64,000 nucleotides of DNA from Roseinatronobacter sp. S2 (GTDB lineage: Bacteria; Pseudomonadota; Alphaproteobacteria; Rhodobacterales; Rhodobacteraceae), in NCBI RefSeq assembly GCF_029581395.1, contig NZ_CP121113.1, positions 2,476,001 through 2,540,000 of the forward strand. The letters are read 5' to 3'. The notes under the pieces are model-generated. The model saw only the letters and a program-made list of their open reading frames with translations, did not search any database and was not told where the DNA came from. Made by a program: the position numbers and the translations under genes. Below, piece after piece: positions 56,557-64,000 of the stretch; positions within the stretch are counted from its first letter, which is position 1; every line of letters begins with the position of its first letter.

Positions 56557-57924
56557 ATGGCCGCTGAGATGACATTGCAGGACCTGCAAAAAGCCTTTGA
56601 TGACGGTGAGATTGATACAGTATTGGTCGCGGCCCCCGACATGCAGGGGCGGCTGATGGGCAAGCGGTTCCATGCCGCGCATTTTCTGGCATCGGGATAT
56701 GAAGAGACGCATTGCTGCAATTACCTGCTGGCCACGGATATGGAGATGCTGACCGTCGAGGGATATGCCTCGACCAGTTGGGCCAAGGGATATGGCGATT
56801 ACATGATGAAGCCCGATCTGGGCACGCTGCGCCCCCTGCCCTGGCTGGAAGGGACCGCGCTGGTGCTGTGCGATCTGGTGGATCACCACACCCATGAGGA
56901 GATCAGCATTTCGCCGCGCGCCATTCTGAAGCGCCAGATCGCGCGGGCGCAGGCAATGGGCTATGTGGCAATGGCCGCGACCGAGCTGGAGTTCTATATT
57001 TTCGAGCAAAGCTACGAGAATTTGCGCGATCATGGAACGGACCGGCTGACGCCCGTTTCGGCCTATAATGAAGACTACCACCTGTTCCAGACCACCAAGG
57101 AAGAGCCGCTGATGCGCGCGCTGCGCAATGGCCTTTATGGTGCGGGCATTCCTGTGGAAAATTCCAAGGGCGAGGCAGAGGCCGGCCAGGCGGAAATCAA
57201 TATCCGTTATGCCGATATGCTGACCACTGCCGATTATCATGTGATCACCAAGCAGGCGACGAAGGAAATCGCATACGGGCTTGGTCAGTCTGTCACCTTC
57301 ATGGCGAAATATGACCACCGCTGCGCGGGATCATCGAGCCATGTGCACCAGTCGCTATGGACACCAGAGGGCACAGCGGCCTTCATGGACGGGGATGCAG
57401 GATATGGCATGTCGGCATTGATGCGCCAGTATATGGCCGGTCAACTGGCCCATGCGCGCGAGATCACGGCGTTTCTGGCCCCCAATGTGAACAGCTACAA
57501 ACGGTTCTGCACCGGCATGTTCGCCCCCACCAAGGCGGTGTGGTCGCTGGACAACCGCACGGCGGGTTTTCGTGTGTGCGGGGATGGCGGCCGGGCAGTA
57601 CGCGTGGAATGCCGGATTGGCGGGGCGGATCTGAACCCCTATCTGGCCTGTGCGGCGCTGTTGGCGGCGGGGCTTGCGGGGATCGAGCAGGGTATGGCGC
57701 TGGAGCCGGAATTGCGCGGTGATATGTATGGCGCGCGCGAAGCACGCGAGATTCCCAAGACCCTGCGCGAGGCGGCCGACCTGCTGGAAGGGTCGGATAT
57801 GTTGCGCGCGGCGTTTGGCGATGATGTGGTGGAGCATTACACCCATGCTGCAAGATGGGAGATTTCGGAACATGACCGCGTGGTCACCGACTGGGAACGC
57901 AAGCGGTTGCTGGAGCGGGGCTGA
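56557..57924 (+). CDS. Glutamine synthetase family protein (gamma-glutamyl-amine ligase type)
   Basis: A 455-residue GlnA-superfamily ligase outside the nitrogen-assimilation glutamine synthetases. The metal-binding segments ATELEFYIF, EAEAGQAEINIRYAD and GSSSHVHQSLW are present, and the C-terminal RVECRIGGADLNPYLACAALLAAG replaces the usual EFRIPGADANPYL. PuuA/GlnT/IpuC-type members join glutamate to polyamines, methylamine or amino alcohols. AGGAGG lies upstream of ATG 56557. Its place between a TRAP transporter and two dehydrogenases supports use in catabolism. Confidence 0.85.
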   Translation: MAAEMTLQDLQKAFDDGEIDTVLVAAPDMQGRLMGKRFHAAHFLASGYEETHCCNYLLATDMEMLTVEGYASTSWAKGYGDYMMKPDLGTLRPLPWLEGTALVLCDLVDHHTHEEISISPRAILKRQIARAQAMGYVAMAATELEFYIFEQSYENLRDHGTDRLTPVSAYNEDYHLFQTTKEEPLMRALRNGLYGAGIPVENSKGEAEAGQAEINIRYADMLTTADYHVITKQATKEIAYGLGQSVTFMAKYDHRCAGSSSHVHQSLWTPEGTAAFMDGDAGYGMSALMRQYMAGQLAHAREITAFLAPNVNSYKRFCTGMFAPTKAVWSLDNRTAGFRVCGDGGRAVRVECRIGGADLNPYLACAALLAAGLAGIEQGMALEPELRGDMYGAREAREIPKTLREAADLLEGSDMLRAAFGDDVVEHYTHAARWEISEHDRVVTDWERKRLLERG

Positions 57925-57947
57925 GCAAACGGCTGCGGTCTGTCTGA

Positions 57948-57968
57948 GTATTTTTTGGCAAGATGAAG
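57948..57968 (+). repeat. Diverged copy of the dispersed T-rich motif (motif copy D)
   Basis: GTATTTTTTGGCAAGATGAA at 57948, 24 nt after the ligase stop, resembles GGATATTTTTGCCAGAATGA seen at three other gene ends. No strong hairpin precedes it here. Confidence 0.45.
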
Positions 57969-58008
57969 CCCGCAGCACAAAGGTGCGGGGCAGAAAACAG
58001 GAGCAAGG

Positions 58009-59388
58009 ATGTCTACGATCAAGCTGATCTCGCCCGTGGATGGGTCGGTTCATGCCGAACGCGCGGCCCTGCCGCTGGCGGATGCGCGGGCCTGTGTCGC
58101 ACGCGCACGCGCGGCGCAAGGGAACTGGGCTGCGCGCCCGTTGCGTGAGCGTGTCGATCTGGTCATGGCGGGTATTGACGCGCTGGAGGGAATGAATGCC
58201 GAGATCGTGCAGGAACTGGCGTGGCAAATGGGCAGGCCTGTGCGTTATGGGGGCGAGATGGGCGGGGTGCGCGAACGTGCATCCTATATGGCCCAGATTG
58301 CTGCGGATGCATTGGCAGACGAGGTCATTGAAGACAGCGCCACCCTGAGCCGCGTTCTGACGCGCGCGCCGCAGGGTGTGGTGTTTGTCATCGCGCCGTG
58401 GAACTACCCGTTCCTGACGGCAGTGAACACGGTTGTCCCTGCACTGATTGCGGGCAATGCAGTTGTGCTGAAACATGCCAGCCAGACCCTGCTGGCGGGC
58501 GAGCGGCTGGCGCAGGCGATGCATGCAGCCGGCGTGCCGCACGATGTGTTCCAGAACCTCGCTCTCGACCATGCCACCACAGAAGCGCTGATCGGCGAGC
58601 GTGCCTTCGGGTTTGTGAATTTCACCGGGTCCGTGGGGGGCGGTCAGGCGATTGAGCATGCGGCGGCGGGCACTTTCACGGGCCTTGGGCTGGAACTGGG
58701 CGGCAAGGATCCGGGCTATGTGCGCGAAGATGCCGATCTGGATGCCGCCGTGGAGGGGCTGATGGACGGGGCGATGTTCAATTCCGGCCAGTGCTGCTGC
58801 GGGATTGAACGGATTTATGTCCATGAAAGCCTGTATGATGCCTTCGTCGCGAAGGCGGTGGCATGGGTGGGCGGCCAGAAGCTTGGCAACCCGCTGGAGC
58901 AGGACACAACCATGGGACCGATGGCGCATGCGCGTTTCGCAGCCACTGTGCGCAGCCAGATTGCCGAGGCTTTGGGCGCGGGCGCACGCGCCTTGATTGA
59001 CCCTGCCCTGTTCCCTGCCGATGATGGCGGGGCCTATCTGGCGCCACAGATTCTGGTCGATGTGGACCATTCCATGCGGGTTATGACGGAAGAAAGCTTT
59101 GGTCCCGTGGTGGGCATCATGCCGGTGAAGGATGATGCGCAGGCGGTGGCATTGATGAACGATTCCCCCTATGGGCTGACCGCATCAATCTGGACCCGCG
59201 ATGTGGACGCCGCGCGCGTCATTGGTGCACAGATTGAAACAGGCACCATCTTGATGAACCGTTGCGATTATCTGGACCCGGCGCTGTGCTGGTCGGGCTG
59301 CAAGGACACAGGGCGCGGCGCGGCCTTGTCGAAACTGGGCTATCTGGCACTGACGCGATCCAAATCCTACCATCTGAAAAAGGTCTGA
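58009..59388 (+). CDS. Aldehyde dehydrogenase
   Basis: A 459-residue NAD(P)-dependent ALDH. The catalytic cysteine is in MFNSGQCCCGIERIYV and the catalytic Glu in LGLELGGKDPGYV; the nucleotide segments APQGVVFVIAPWNYPFL and NFTGSVGGGQAI are intact. Substrate is an aldehyde, probably made by the neighbouring alcohol dehydrogenase. AGGAGCAAGG precedes the ATG at 58009. The next gene starts three bases after the stop. Confidence 0.93.
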   Translation: MSTIKLISPVDGSVHAERAALPLADARACVARARAAQGNWAARPLRERVDLVMAGIDALEGMNAEIVQELAWQMGRPVRYGGEMGGVRERASYMAQIAADALADEVIEDSATLSRVLTRAPQGVVFVIAPWNYPFLTAVNTVVPALIAGNAVVLKHASQTLLAGERLAQAMHAAGVPHDVFQNLALDHATTEALIGERAFGFVNFTGSVGGGQAIEHAAAGTFTGLGLELGGKDPGYVREDADLDAAVEGLMDGAMFNSGQCCCGIERIYVHESLYDAFVAKAVAWVGGQKLGNPLEQDTTMGPMAHARFAATVRSQIAEALGAGARALIDPALFPADDGGAYLAPQILVDVDHSMRVMTEESFGPVVGIMPVKDDAQAVALMNDSPYGLTASIWTRDVDAARVIGAQIETGTILMNRCDYLDPALCWSGCKDTGRGAALSKLGYLALTRSKSYHLKKV

Positions 59389-59391
59389 GAC

Positions 59392-60537
59392 ATGTCATTT
59401 TCGGCAAACTGGAGCTATCCGACAGTGATCAAATTCGGCGTGGGCCGGATTTCCGAACTGGCGCAACATTGCAAGGCTGTGGGCATGACACGCCCGCTCT
59501 TGGTCACCGACAAGGCGCTGGCGACGCTGCCCATCACCGCGCAGGCACTTGATGTGCTGGAAGCGGCGGGGCTGGGCCGTGCGGTGTTTTCCGAGGTGGA
59601 CCCCAACCCGACCGAAGCCAATATGGATGCGGGCCTTGGGGTGTACCGCGCAGGTGGGCATGACGGGGTTGTAGCCTTTGGCGGCGGCTCGGCGCTGGAT
59701 CTGGGCAAGATGATTGCGCTGATGGTGGACCAGCCTGTGGGCGTGTGGGAGCTGGAAGATATCGGGGATTGGTGGACGCGGGCGAACGCGGACACTATAG
59801 CGCCCATCATCGCTGTGCCCACCACCGCGGGCACAGGGTCCGAAGTGGGGCGCGCAGGCGTGCTGACCGACAGTGCCACGCACCGCAAGAAGATCATCTT
59901 TCATCCCAAACTGATGCCCGCTGTCACCATCTGCGACCCTGCGCTGACAGTGGGGATGCCTGCCTTCATCACGGCGGGCACCGGCATGGATGCGCTGGCC
60001 CATTGTCTGGAGGCGTATTGCAGCCCGCATTACCACCCCATGTCGCAAGGGATTGCATTGGAAGGCATGCGGTTGGTGTTTGAGAACCTGCCCCGCGTTT
60101 ATGCAAACGCGGATGACATGGAGGGGCGCGCGAATATGATGTCCGCCGCCGCCATGGGGGCTGTGGCGTTCCAGAAGGGGTTGGGTGCGATCCATGCGCT
60201 AAGCCACCCGGTCGGGGCCGTGTATAACACCCATCACGGCACCACCAACGCTGTGGTCATGCCTATGGTGCTGGATTTCAACCGCCCCGTCATCGAGGAA
60301 CGGATTGCCCGCGCAAGCGCCTATATCGGCATTGATGGCGGGTTTGACGGGTTCCGCGCGCGGGTCATGGAATTGCGCGCGGCGCTGTCCATTCCCGAAA
60401 ACCTGTCTGCACTGGGTGTGGAGCGCGCGCGGCTGGACGAGTTGACAGACATGGCACTGCTTGACCCGTCCTGTGGTGGCAACCCGATCGAGATGACGCA
60501 AGCGAATACGCGGGCGTTGTTTGACAGCTGTATGTGA
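59392..60537 (+). CDS. Iron-containing alcohol dehydrogenase
   Basis: A 381-residue group III ADH. Nucleotide site VVAFGGGSALDLGKMIAL and PTTAGTGSEVGRAGV; the metal-ligand block includes DPALTVGMPAFITAGTGMDALAHCLEAYCSPHYHPM and KGLGAIHALSHPVGAVYNTHHGTTNA, with His and Asp ligands present. It should oxidise a primary alcohol to the aldehyde used by the adjacent ALDH. Three bases separate it from the ALDH gene, so they form one transcript. Confidence 0.93.
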   Translation: MSFSANWSYPTVIKFGVGRISELAQHCKAVGMTRPLLVTDKALATLPITAQALDVLEAAGLGRAVFSEVDPNPTEANMDAGLGVYRAGGHDGVVAFGGGSALDLGKMIALMVDQPVGVWELEDIGDWWTRANADTIAPIIAVPTTAGTGSEVGRAGVLTDSATHRKKIIFHPKLMPAVTICDPALTVGMPAFITAGTGMDALAHCLEAYCSPHYHPMSQGIALEGMRLVFENLPRVYANADDMEGRANMMSAAAMGAVAFQKGLGAIHALSHPVGAVYNTHHGTTNAVVMPMVLDFNRPVIEERIARASAYIGIDGGFDGFRARVMELRAALSIPENLSALGVERARLDELTDMALLDPSCGGNPIEMTQANTRALFDSCM

Positions 60538-60592
60538 AGGTCAAAGGGGGCGGGATCACAGCAACAGGATCACCGCCCGCCGGGGTGCATGT

Positions 60593-61501
60593 TCATTCAC
60601 CCTCCAACAGAAACGGTCGCAGACTTTCGGCGAAGCACTCCATGAATTCCAGCGTGATCATGGAGGGCTGTTTATGGATCGGGCGCACAAGTGACAGGCG
60701 GTGTGGAACGACTGGCCGGAATGGCCGGTAATCCACCCCCTGCCCGCGATATTTCACGGCGTCCAGTTCACTGATGACCGACACACCGACCCCTTGCGCA
60801 ACAAATTCGCAGGCCGTCGTAAACTGCCGCGCTTCGACAAAGGTTGTGATGCTCTGGCCATCTGCAGCAAACGCTTCTGTCAGCAAGCGAAAGAACGGAC
60901 TGTCGCGCCGGGTGTGAATCAGCTTTTGCGTGACCAGATCACGCGGACGAATCACATCCAGCCGCGCCAGCGGGCTGTCTTGCGGGAAAATGCACACGGT
61001 TCTGACGCGCACTTCCTCATGCTCGACGGCGGGGTGCCCTTCAAATCCGTCGGTAATGCCGAAATCGAACTGTTCGCCCACCATCCATTCCAGAATGCGC
61101 TCGGGGCGGTCGGGTTCCAGCGTCACCGTCACGCCGGGGCGGTCTTGCAGAAAATCAGCAACGACGCGCGGCAGATGGCTGATGGCGAATCCCGGCAGAC
61201 AGGCGATTCGCAGATCACCCGCCTTGCGTTGGGTGATGTCGCGGCTGGTTTCTGAAATGCGGTTCAGCAATTCCAGCAAACGCCGGATATCGGGCAACAA
61301 AAAACGCGCTTCCTGTGTCGGAACCAACCGCCCGTCGCGCCGGTCAAACAGGTTAAATCCCAGATCATTGGCCAGATCCGACAAAAGCCTGCTGACTGCG
61401 GGCTGCGATACGTTCAACTGCTGCGAAGCGCGCGTCATGGTGCCATGTTCGACCACCGCGTGAAATGCTTCCAGCTGGCGTGGGCTGATCTGCGCTGACA
61501 T
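60593..61501 (-). CDS. LysR family transcriptional regulator
   Basis: A 302-residue LysR regulator: MSAQISPRQLEAFHAVVEHG, RASQQLNVSQPAVSRLLSDLANDLGFNLFDRR for the DNA-binding domain, then an effector domain (GDLRIACLPGFAISHLPRVV, FDFGITDGFEGHP, VAQGVGVSVISELDAV). AAGGA lies before the ATG at 61501. It is divergent from ugpB and a long palindrome lies right before its start. It may control either the ugp genes or the adjacent catabolic cluster. Confidence 0.9.
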   Translation of the reverse strand: MSAQISPRQLEAFHAVVEHGTMTRASQQLNVSQPAVSRLLSDLANDLGFNLFDRRDGRLVPTQEARFLLPDIRRLLELLNRISETSRDITQRKAGDLRIACLPGFAISHLPRVVADFLQDRPGVTVTLEPDRPERILEWMVGEQFDFGITDGFEGHPAVEHEEVRVRTVCIFPQDSPLARLDVIRPRDLVTQKLIHTRRDSPFFRLLTEAFAADGQSITTFVEARQFTTACEFVAQGVGVSVISELDAVKYRGQGVDYRPFRPVVPHRLSLVRPIHKQPSMITLEFMECFAESLRPFLLEGE

Positions 61502-61529
61502 GCATATTTCCTTATGATTTCCCGTGCCG

Positions 61530-61552
61530 ATGTATAATGAAGTATTATACAT
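61530..61552. promoter_or_regulatory. Perfect 9-bp-arm palindrome before the LysR gene
   Basis: ATGTATAAT and ATTATACAT (61530-61538 and 61544-61552) are exact inverted repeats separated by GAAGT. It lies 29 nt before the LysR start, has the T-N11-A shape used by LysR proteins, and is the likely autoregulatory operator. Confidence 0.7.
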
Positions 61553-61570
61553 GAAAATAAAAAAATTGTC

Positions 61571-61588
61571 TTGTCTTATGATTGTTAC
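61571..61588 (+). promoter_or_regulatory. Possible Pho box upstream of ugpB
   Basis: TTGTCTT-ATGA-TTGTTAC are two imperfect direct repeats with the 11-bp spacing of a PhoB site (consensus CTGTCAT repeats), about 94 nt before the ugpB start. ugp operons are typical phosphate-starvation genes. The match is imperfect. Confidence 0.4.
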
Positions 61589-61681
61589 AATGCCACGCTA
61601 GTGACCGTAGCGAGCGGGGACAAAATCTTGACCCCGTGAAAAACTGAACAGTCCATCGCTACCTTCGAAAGGGAGGAAATC

Positions 61682-63004
61682 ATGAAGAAACATGTGTTTG
61701 GCGCCTGTATCGCCGCGAGCACTGCACTTACCCCTGTCTGGGCCAATGCACAGGTCACCATTGAATGGTGGCATGCCATGGGCGGTGAACTGGGCGAAAT
61801 GCTGGAAGACATTGCGACAGACTTCAATGCGACACAAAGCGACTTTGAAGTGCGTCCAAGCTTCCGGGGCACCTATACCGAAACCATGACAGGCGCGATC
61901 GCGGCATTCCGCGCGCAGCAACAACCCCATATCGTTCAGGTCTTTGAGGTTGGCACCGGCACCATGATGGCGGCCGAAGGTGCGACATACCCGATCTATC
62001 AGCTGATGGCAGATTTTGATGTGCAGTTCGAGCCATCCGCCTATCTGCCGACCGTTGTGGGCTATTATACGGACCCGGATGGCAACATGCTGTCTTTCCC
62101 GTTCAACAGCTCCACGCCGATCATGTACTACAACAAGGATATCTTTGAAGCCGCCGGGCTGGACCCTGAACAGCCCCCCCAGACATGGGCGGAAATGGAA
62201 ACGGCATCCGTTGCCATTCTGGAAGCCGGCGCGGCCCCTTGTGGCTTCACCACGTCATGGCCAAGCTGGGTGATGCTGGAAAACTTCAGCGCGTGGCACA
62301 ACATTCCGCTGGGCACACAGGAAAACGGCTTTGCCGGTTTTGACACCGAATTCGTGTTCAACAACGAACTGGTTGCGACCCATTGGGACAACCTGAAGGC
62401 ATGGCAGGACGCAGGCGCGTTCCGCTGGGGTGGTCCGAACACCGGCCCCGACGCCTTCCCGGCGTTCTACTCAGGTGAATGCGCGATGGTCTTCGGGTCT
62501 TCCGCCAGCCGCGCAGGTGTGTTGCGCAACACCGACTTCAATGTCGGCTATGGCTTCCAGCCATATTATGACACCGTAGAAGGTGCCCCGCAAAACACCA
62601 TCATCGGCGGCGCAACCCTGTGGGTGCTGCAAGGCAAGGATGCTGCGGAATACGAAGGCGTTGCGCGTTTCTTCGAATATCTGTCGCAACCCGAAGTGCA
62701 GGCGCAATGGCACCAGGACACCGGCTACCTGCCAATCACGCAGGCTGCGTTCGACCTGACACGCGAACAGGGGTATTATGATGAAAACCCCGGCGCAGAT
62801 ACGTCGATCCTGCAAATGACGCTGAATGAACCGACCGAGAATTCCAAAGGTTTGCGGTTTGGCAGCTTCGTGCAGATCCGCGACATCATTTCGGAAGAAA
62901 TGGAATCGGTCATGACCGGCGCGAAAACCGGTCAGGAAGCGGCTGATAATGCAGTCAGCCGTGGGAACGCATTGCTGCGCGAATTCGAAGCGGCCATGAA
63001 CTAA
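61682..63004 (+). CDS. ugpB: sn-Glycerol-3-phosphate ABC transporter binding protein UgpB
   Basis: A 440-residue periplasmic binding protein with a signal peptide (MKKHVFGACIAASTALTPVW, cut near ANA|Q at about 24). Family features: VTIEWWHAMGGELGEMLEDIATDFNA, SFRGTYTETMTGAIAAFRAQQQPHIVQVFEVGTGTMMAAEGA, PFNSSTPIMYYNKD and WKQ-type ligand contacts. It feeds glycerol-3-phosphate or glycerophosphodiesters to UgpA/E/C. GGGAGG precedes the ATG at 61682. A hairpin follows it before ugpA. Confidence 0.95.
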   Translation: MKKHVFGACIAASTALTPVWANAQVTIEWWHAMGGELGEMLEDIATDFNATQSDFEVRPSFRGTYTETMTGAIAAFRAQQQPHIVQVFEVGTGTMMAAEGATYPIYQLMADFDVQFEPSAYLPTVVGYYTDPDGNMLSFPFNSSTPIMYYNKDIFEAAGLDPEQPPQTWAEMETASVAILEAGAAPCGFTTSWPSWVMLENFSAWHNIPLGTQENGFAGFDTEFVFNNELVATHWDNLKAWQDAGAFRWGGPNTGPDAFPAFYSGECAMVFGSSASRAGVLRNTDFNVGYGFQPYYDTVEGAPQNTIIGGATLWVLQGKDAAEYEGVARFFEYLSQPEVQAQWHQDTGYLPITQAAFDLTREQGYYDENPGADTSILQMTLNEPTENSKGLRFGSFVQIRDIISEEMESVMTGAKTGQEAADNAVSRGNALLREFEAAMN

Positions 63005-63021
63005 ACCCCTTGATCGAACCT

Positions 63022-63052
63022 GCACCCCCGGCATAACCCTTGCCGGGGGTGC
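63022..63052 (+). terminator. Hairpin between ugpB and ugpA (attenuator or mRNA-stability element)
   Basis: An 11-bp stem GCACCCCCGGC / GCCGGGGGTGC (63022-63052) with a nine-base loop and only a weak T-run after it. Such hairpins between a binding-protein gene and permease genes usually keep more of the binding-protein message. Confidence 0.7.
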
Positions 63053-63083
63053 TTTCGTTGGACGATAGCCAAGGCCACACGAC

Positions 63084-63968
63084 ATGCAAACCAAACGGAT
63101 GACTTTTTCCAGCGGATGGCTGCCCTATGCCCTGCTGGCCCCGCAGGTGATCATCACGCTGATCTTCTTCATCTGGCCCGCATCACAGGCACTTTATCAA
63201 TCTGTGCTGCGACAGGACATTTTCGGGCTGCGCACTGAATTCGTAGGTCTGGACAATTTCGCGCGCCTGCTGAACGATCCGCTGTATCTGAACTCGCTGA
63301 ATGTGACCTTCTGGTTCAGTGTCGGCACAACATTCCTGTCGATGTCGGTCGCGCTGCTATTTGCGGTGATGGTCAACCGCATGATCCGCTCACGCGACAG
63401 CTACACCACCTTTCTGGTCTGGCCCTACGCTGTGGCACCCGCGATTGCGGGTGTGCTGTGGTGGTTTATCTTCAACCCGTCTATCGGGATCATGCCCTAC
63501 ATGCTCAAGGGGTTCGGCTATGACTGGAACCACCGTTCCAGCAGCACTGATGCCATGATCCTGATCATCGTGGCGGCTGCATGGAAGCAGATCAGCTACA
63601 ACTTCCTGTTCTTCCTTGCGGGTCTTCAGTCCATTCCACAAAGCCTGATCGAAGCTGCCGCTATTGATGGTGCAAGCCGGATGAAACGCTTCTGGACCAT
63701 CGTGTTTCCACTGCTGTCGCCGATCACGTTCTTTCTGATGGTGGTCAATGTGGTCTACGCCATGTTCGACACATTCGGCGTGATCCATGCCACAACCGAA
63801 GGCGGGCCTGCGCAAGCCACGAACATTCTGGTCTACAAGGTCTATCGTGATGGTTTCGTGAACCTGAACCTTGGGTCTTCTGCTGCGCAATCCGTGATCC
63901 TGATGGCAATCGTCGTCATCCTGACCGTCATCCAGTTCCGCTATATCGAGCGGCGCGTAAACTACTGA
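63084..63968 (+). CDS. ugpA: Glycerol-3-phosphate ABC transporter permease UgpA
   Basis: A 294-residue MalF-type permease with six helices (about 14-34, 74-98, 108-130, 157-177, 205-228, 266-284). The EAA-loop is [22 protein letters not shown], where the ATPase docks. It starts [32 protein letters not shown] nine bases before the ATG at 63084. It is followed by ugpE 13 nt later. Confidence 0.95.
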   Translation: MQTKRMTFSSGWLPYALLAPQVIITLIFFIWPASQALYQSVLRQDIFGLRTEFVGLDNFARLLNDPLYLNSLNVTFWFSVGTTFLSMSVALLFAVMVNRMIRSRDSYTTFLVWPYAVAPAIAGVLWWFIFNPSIGIMPYMLKGFGYDWNHRSSSTDAMILIIVAAAWKQISYNFLFFLAGLQSIPQSLIEAAAIDGASRMKRFWTIVFPLLSPITFFLMVVNVVYAMFDTFGVIHATTEGGPAQATNILVYKVYRDGFVNLNLGSSAAQSVILMAIVVILTVIQFRYIERRVNY

Positions 63969-63981
63969 AGGGGCGCGGCAA

Positions 63982-64000
63982 ATGGTCGAAAACAACCGTT
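63982..64000 (+). CDS. ugpE: Start of ugpE (partial, runs off the window)
   Basis: ATG at 63982 with AAGGGG upstream encodes MVENNR, the usual beginning of UgpE, the second permease of the glycerol-3-phosphate transporter. Only six codons are visible; the identification rests on the operon position. Confidence 0.7.

Noticed and set aside
57355..59070. Long minus-strand open frame opposite the ligase and aldehyde dehydrogenase genes
   Set aside because: It crosses two well-supported genes on the other strand, with no recognisable motif, and no ribosome site.

Overview
The window is a GC-rich chromosomal segment of an alphaproteobacterium, most likely a member of the Rhodobacteraceae (Roseobacter/Rhodobacter group). 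This rests on gene content and order typical of that group: rpmF-plsX-fabH-ihfA-merR, prfA-prmC-DUF4167, glyQ-small membrane protein-glyS, the long form of dCTP deaminase, ornithine-lipid OlsB, a SAM-II type riboswitch before metZ, and TRAP and Ugp transporters. Almost all of it reads as ordinary chromosomal core. Accessory content is a set of short dispersed repeats, one AT-rich orphan gene and a catabolic cluster near the right end.

Layout. 0-2.2 kb: cobalamin riboswitch with bluB and cobC. 2.2-5.3 kb: an AT-rich gap, then a YbjN-type protein, proC, a CsaA-type tRNA-binding protein and a D-2-hydroxyacid dehydrogenase. 5.3-5.8 kb: two different repeat elements. 5.8-12.9 kb: pepF, a DUF4389 membrane protein and anmK opposite tyrS, then cysE, olsB and an OmlA/SmpA lipoprotein. 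13-19.4 kb: the DUF177-rpmF-plsX-fabH-ihfA-merR lipid/nucleoid block, tRNA-Pro(GGG), dCTP deaminase and marC, closed by a bidirectional terminator. 19.5-25.7 kb: DUF4167, prmC, prfA, a CorC/HlyC protein, a lone ABC ATPase and a DUF805 gene that looks frameshifted. 25.8-36.2 kb: a zinc-finger protein, polA, glmM-folP-folB, a SleB-like wall hydrolase and a PPDK-like PEP-utilising enzyme. 36.3-43.8 kb: glyS/glyQ, a secreted SPOR/peptidoglycan-binding pseudoprotease and trkH. 43.8-49.3 kb: a pfkB kinase, folE2, metZ (riboswitch plus terminator), metF and divergent metR. 49.3-50.4 kb: the AT-rich orphan gene. 50.5-60.5 kb: suhB, then an RpiR regulator divergent from a cluster of formylglutamate amidohydrolase, TRAP transporter, glutamine-synthetase-like ligase, aldehyde dehydrogenase and iron-type alcohol dehydrogenase. 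60.6-64 kb: a LysR regulator divergent from ugpB-ugpA-ugpE.

How the parts work together. The methionine genes form a small regulon with two visible controls: a SAM-II aptamer on metZ and a MetR-type box between metF and metR. The 52.6-60.5 kb cluster is best read as uptake of a small carboxylated or amine compound followed by gamma-glutamylation, alcohol-to-aldehyde-to-acid oxidation and amide hydrolysis; its substrate cannot be told from sequence. The ugp genes import glycerol-3-phosphate or its diesters.

The most unusual sequence-level features are: a family of four ~170-bp elements with terminal inverted repeats and an internal palindrome, all lying between genes; a second short motif repeated four times just 3' of genes; a low-GC patch with rare codons inside glyS; the serine-protease fold lacking its catalytic His and Ser; and the isolated AT-rich gene between metR and suhB. 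No CRISPR array, prophage, transposase or rRNA was seen.
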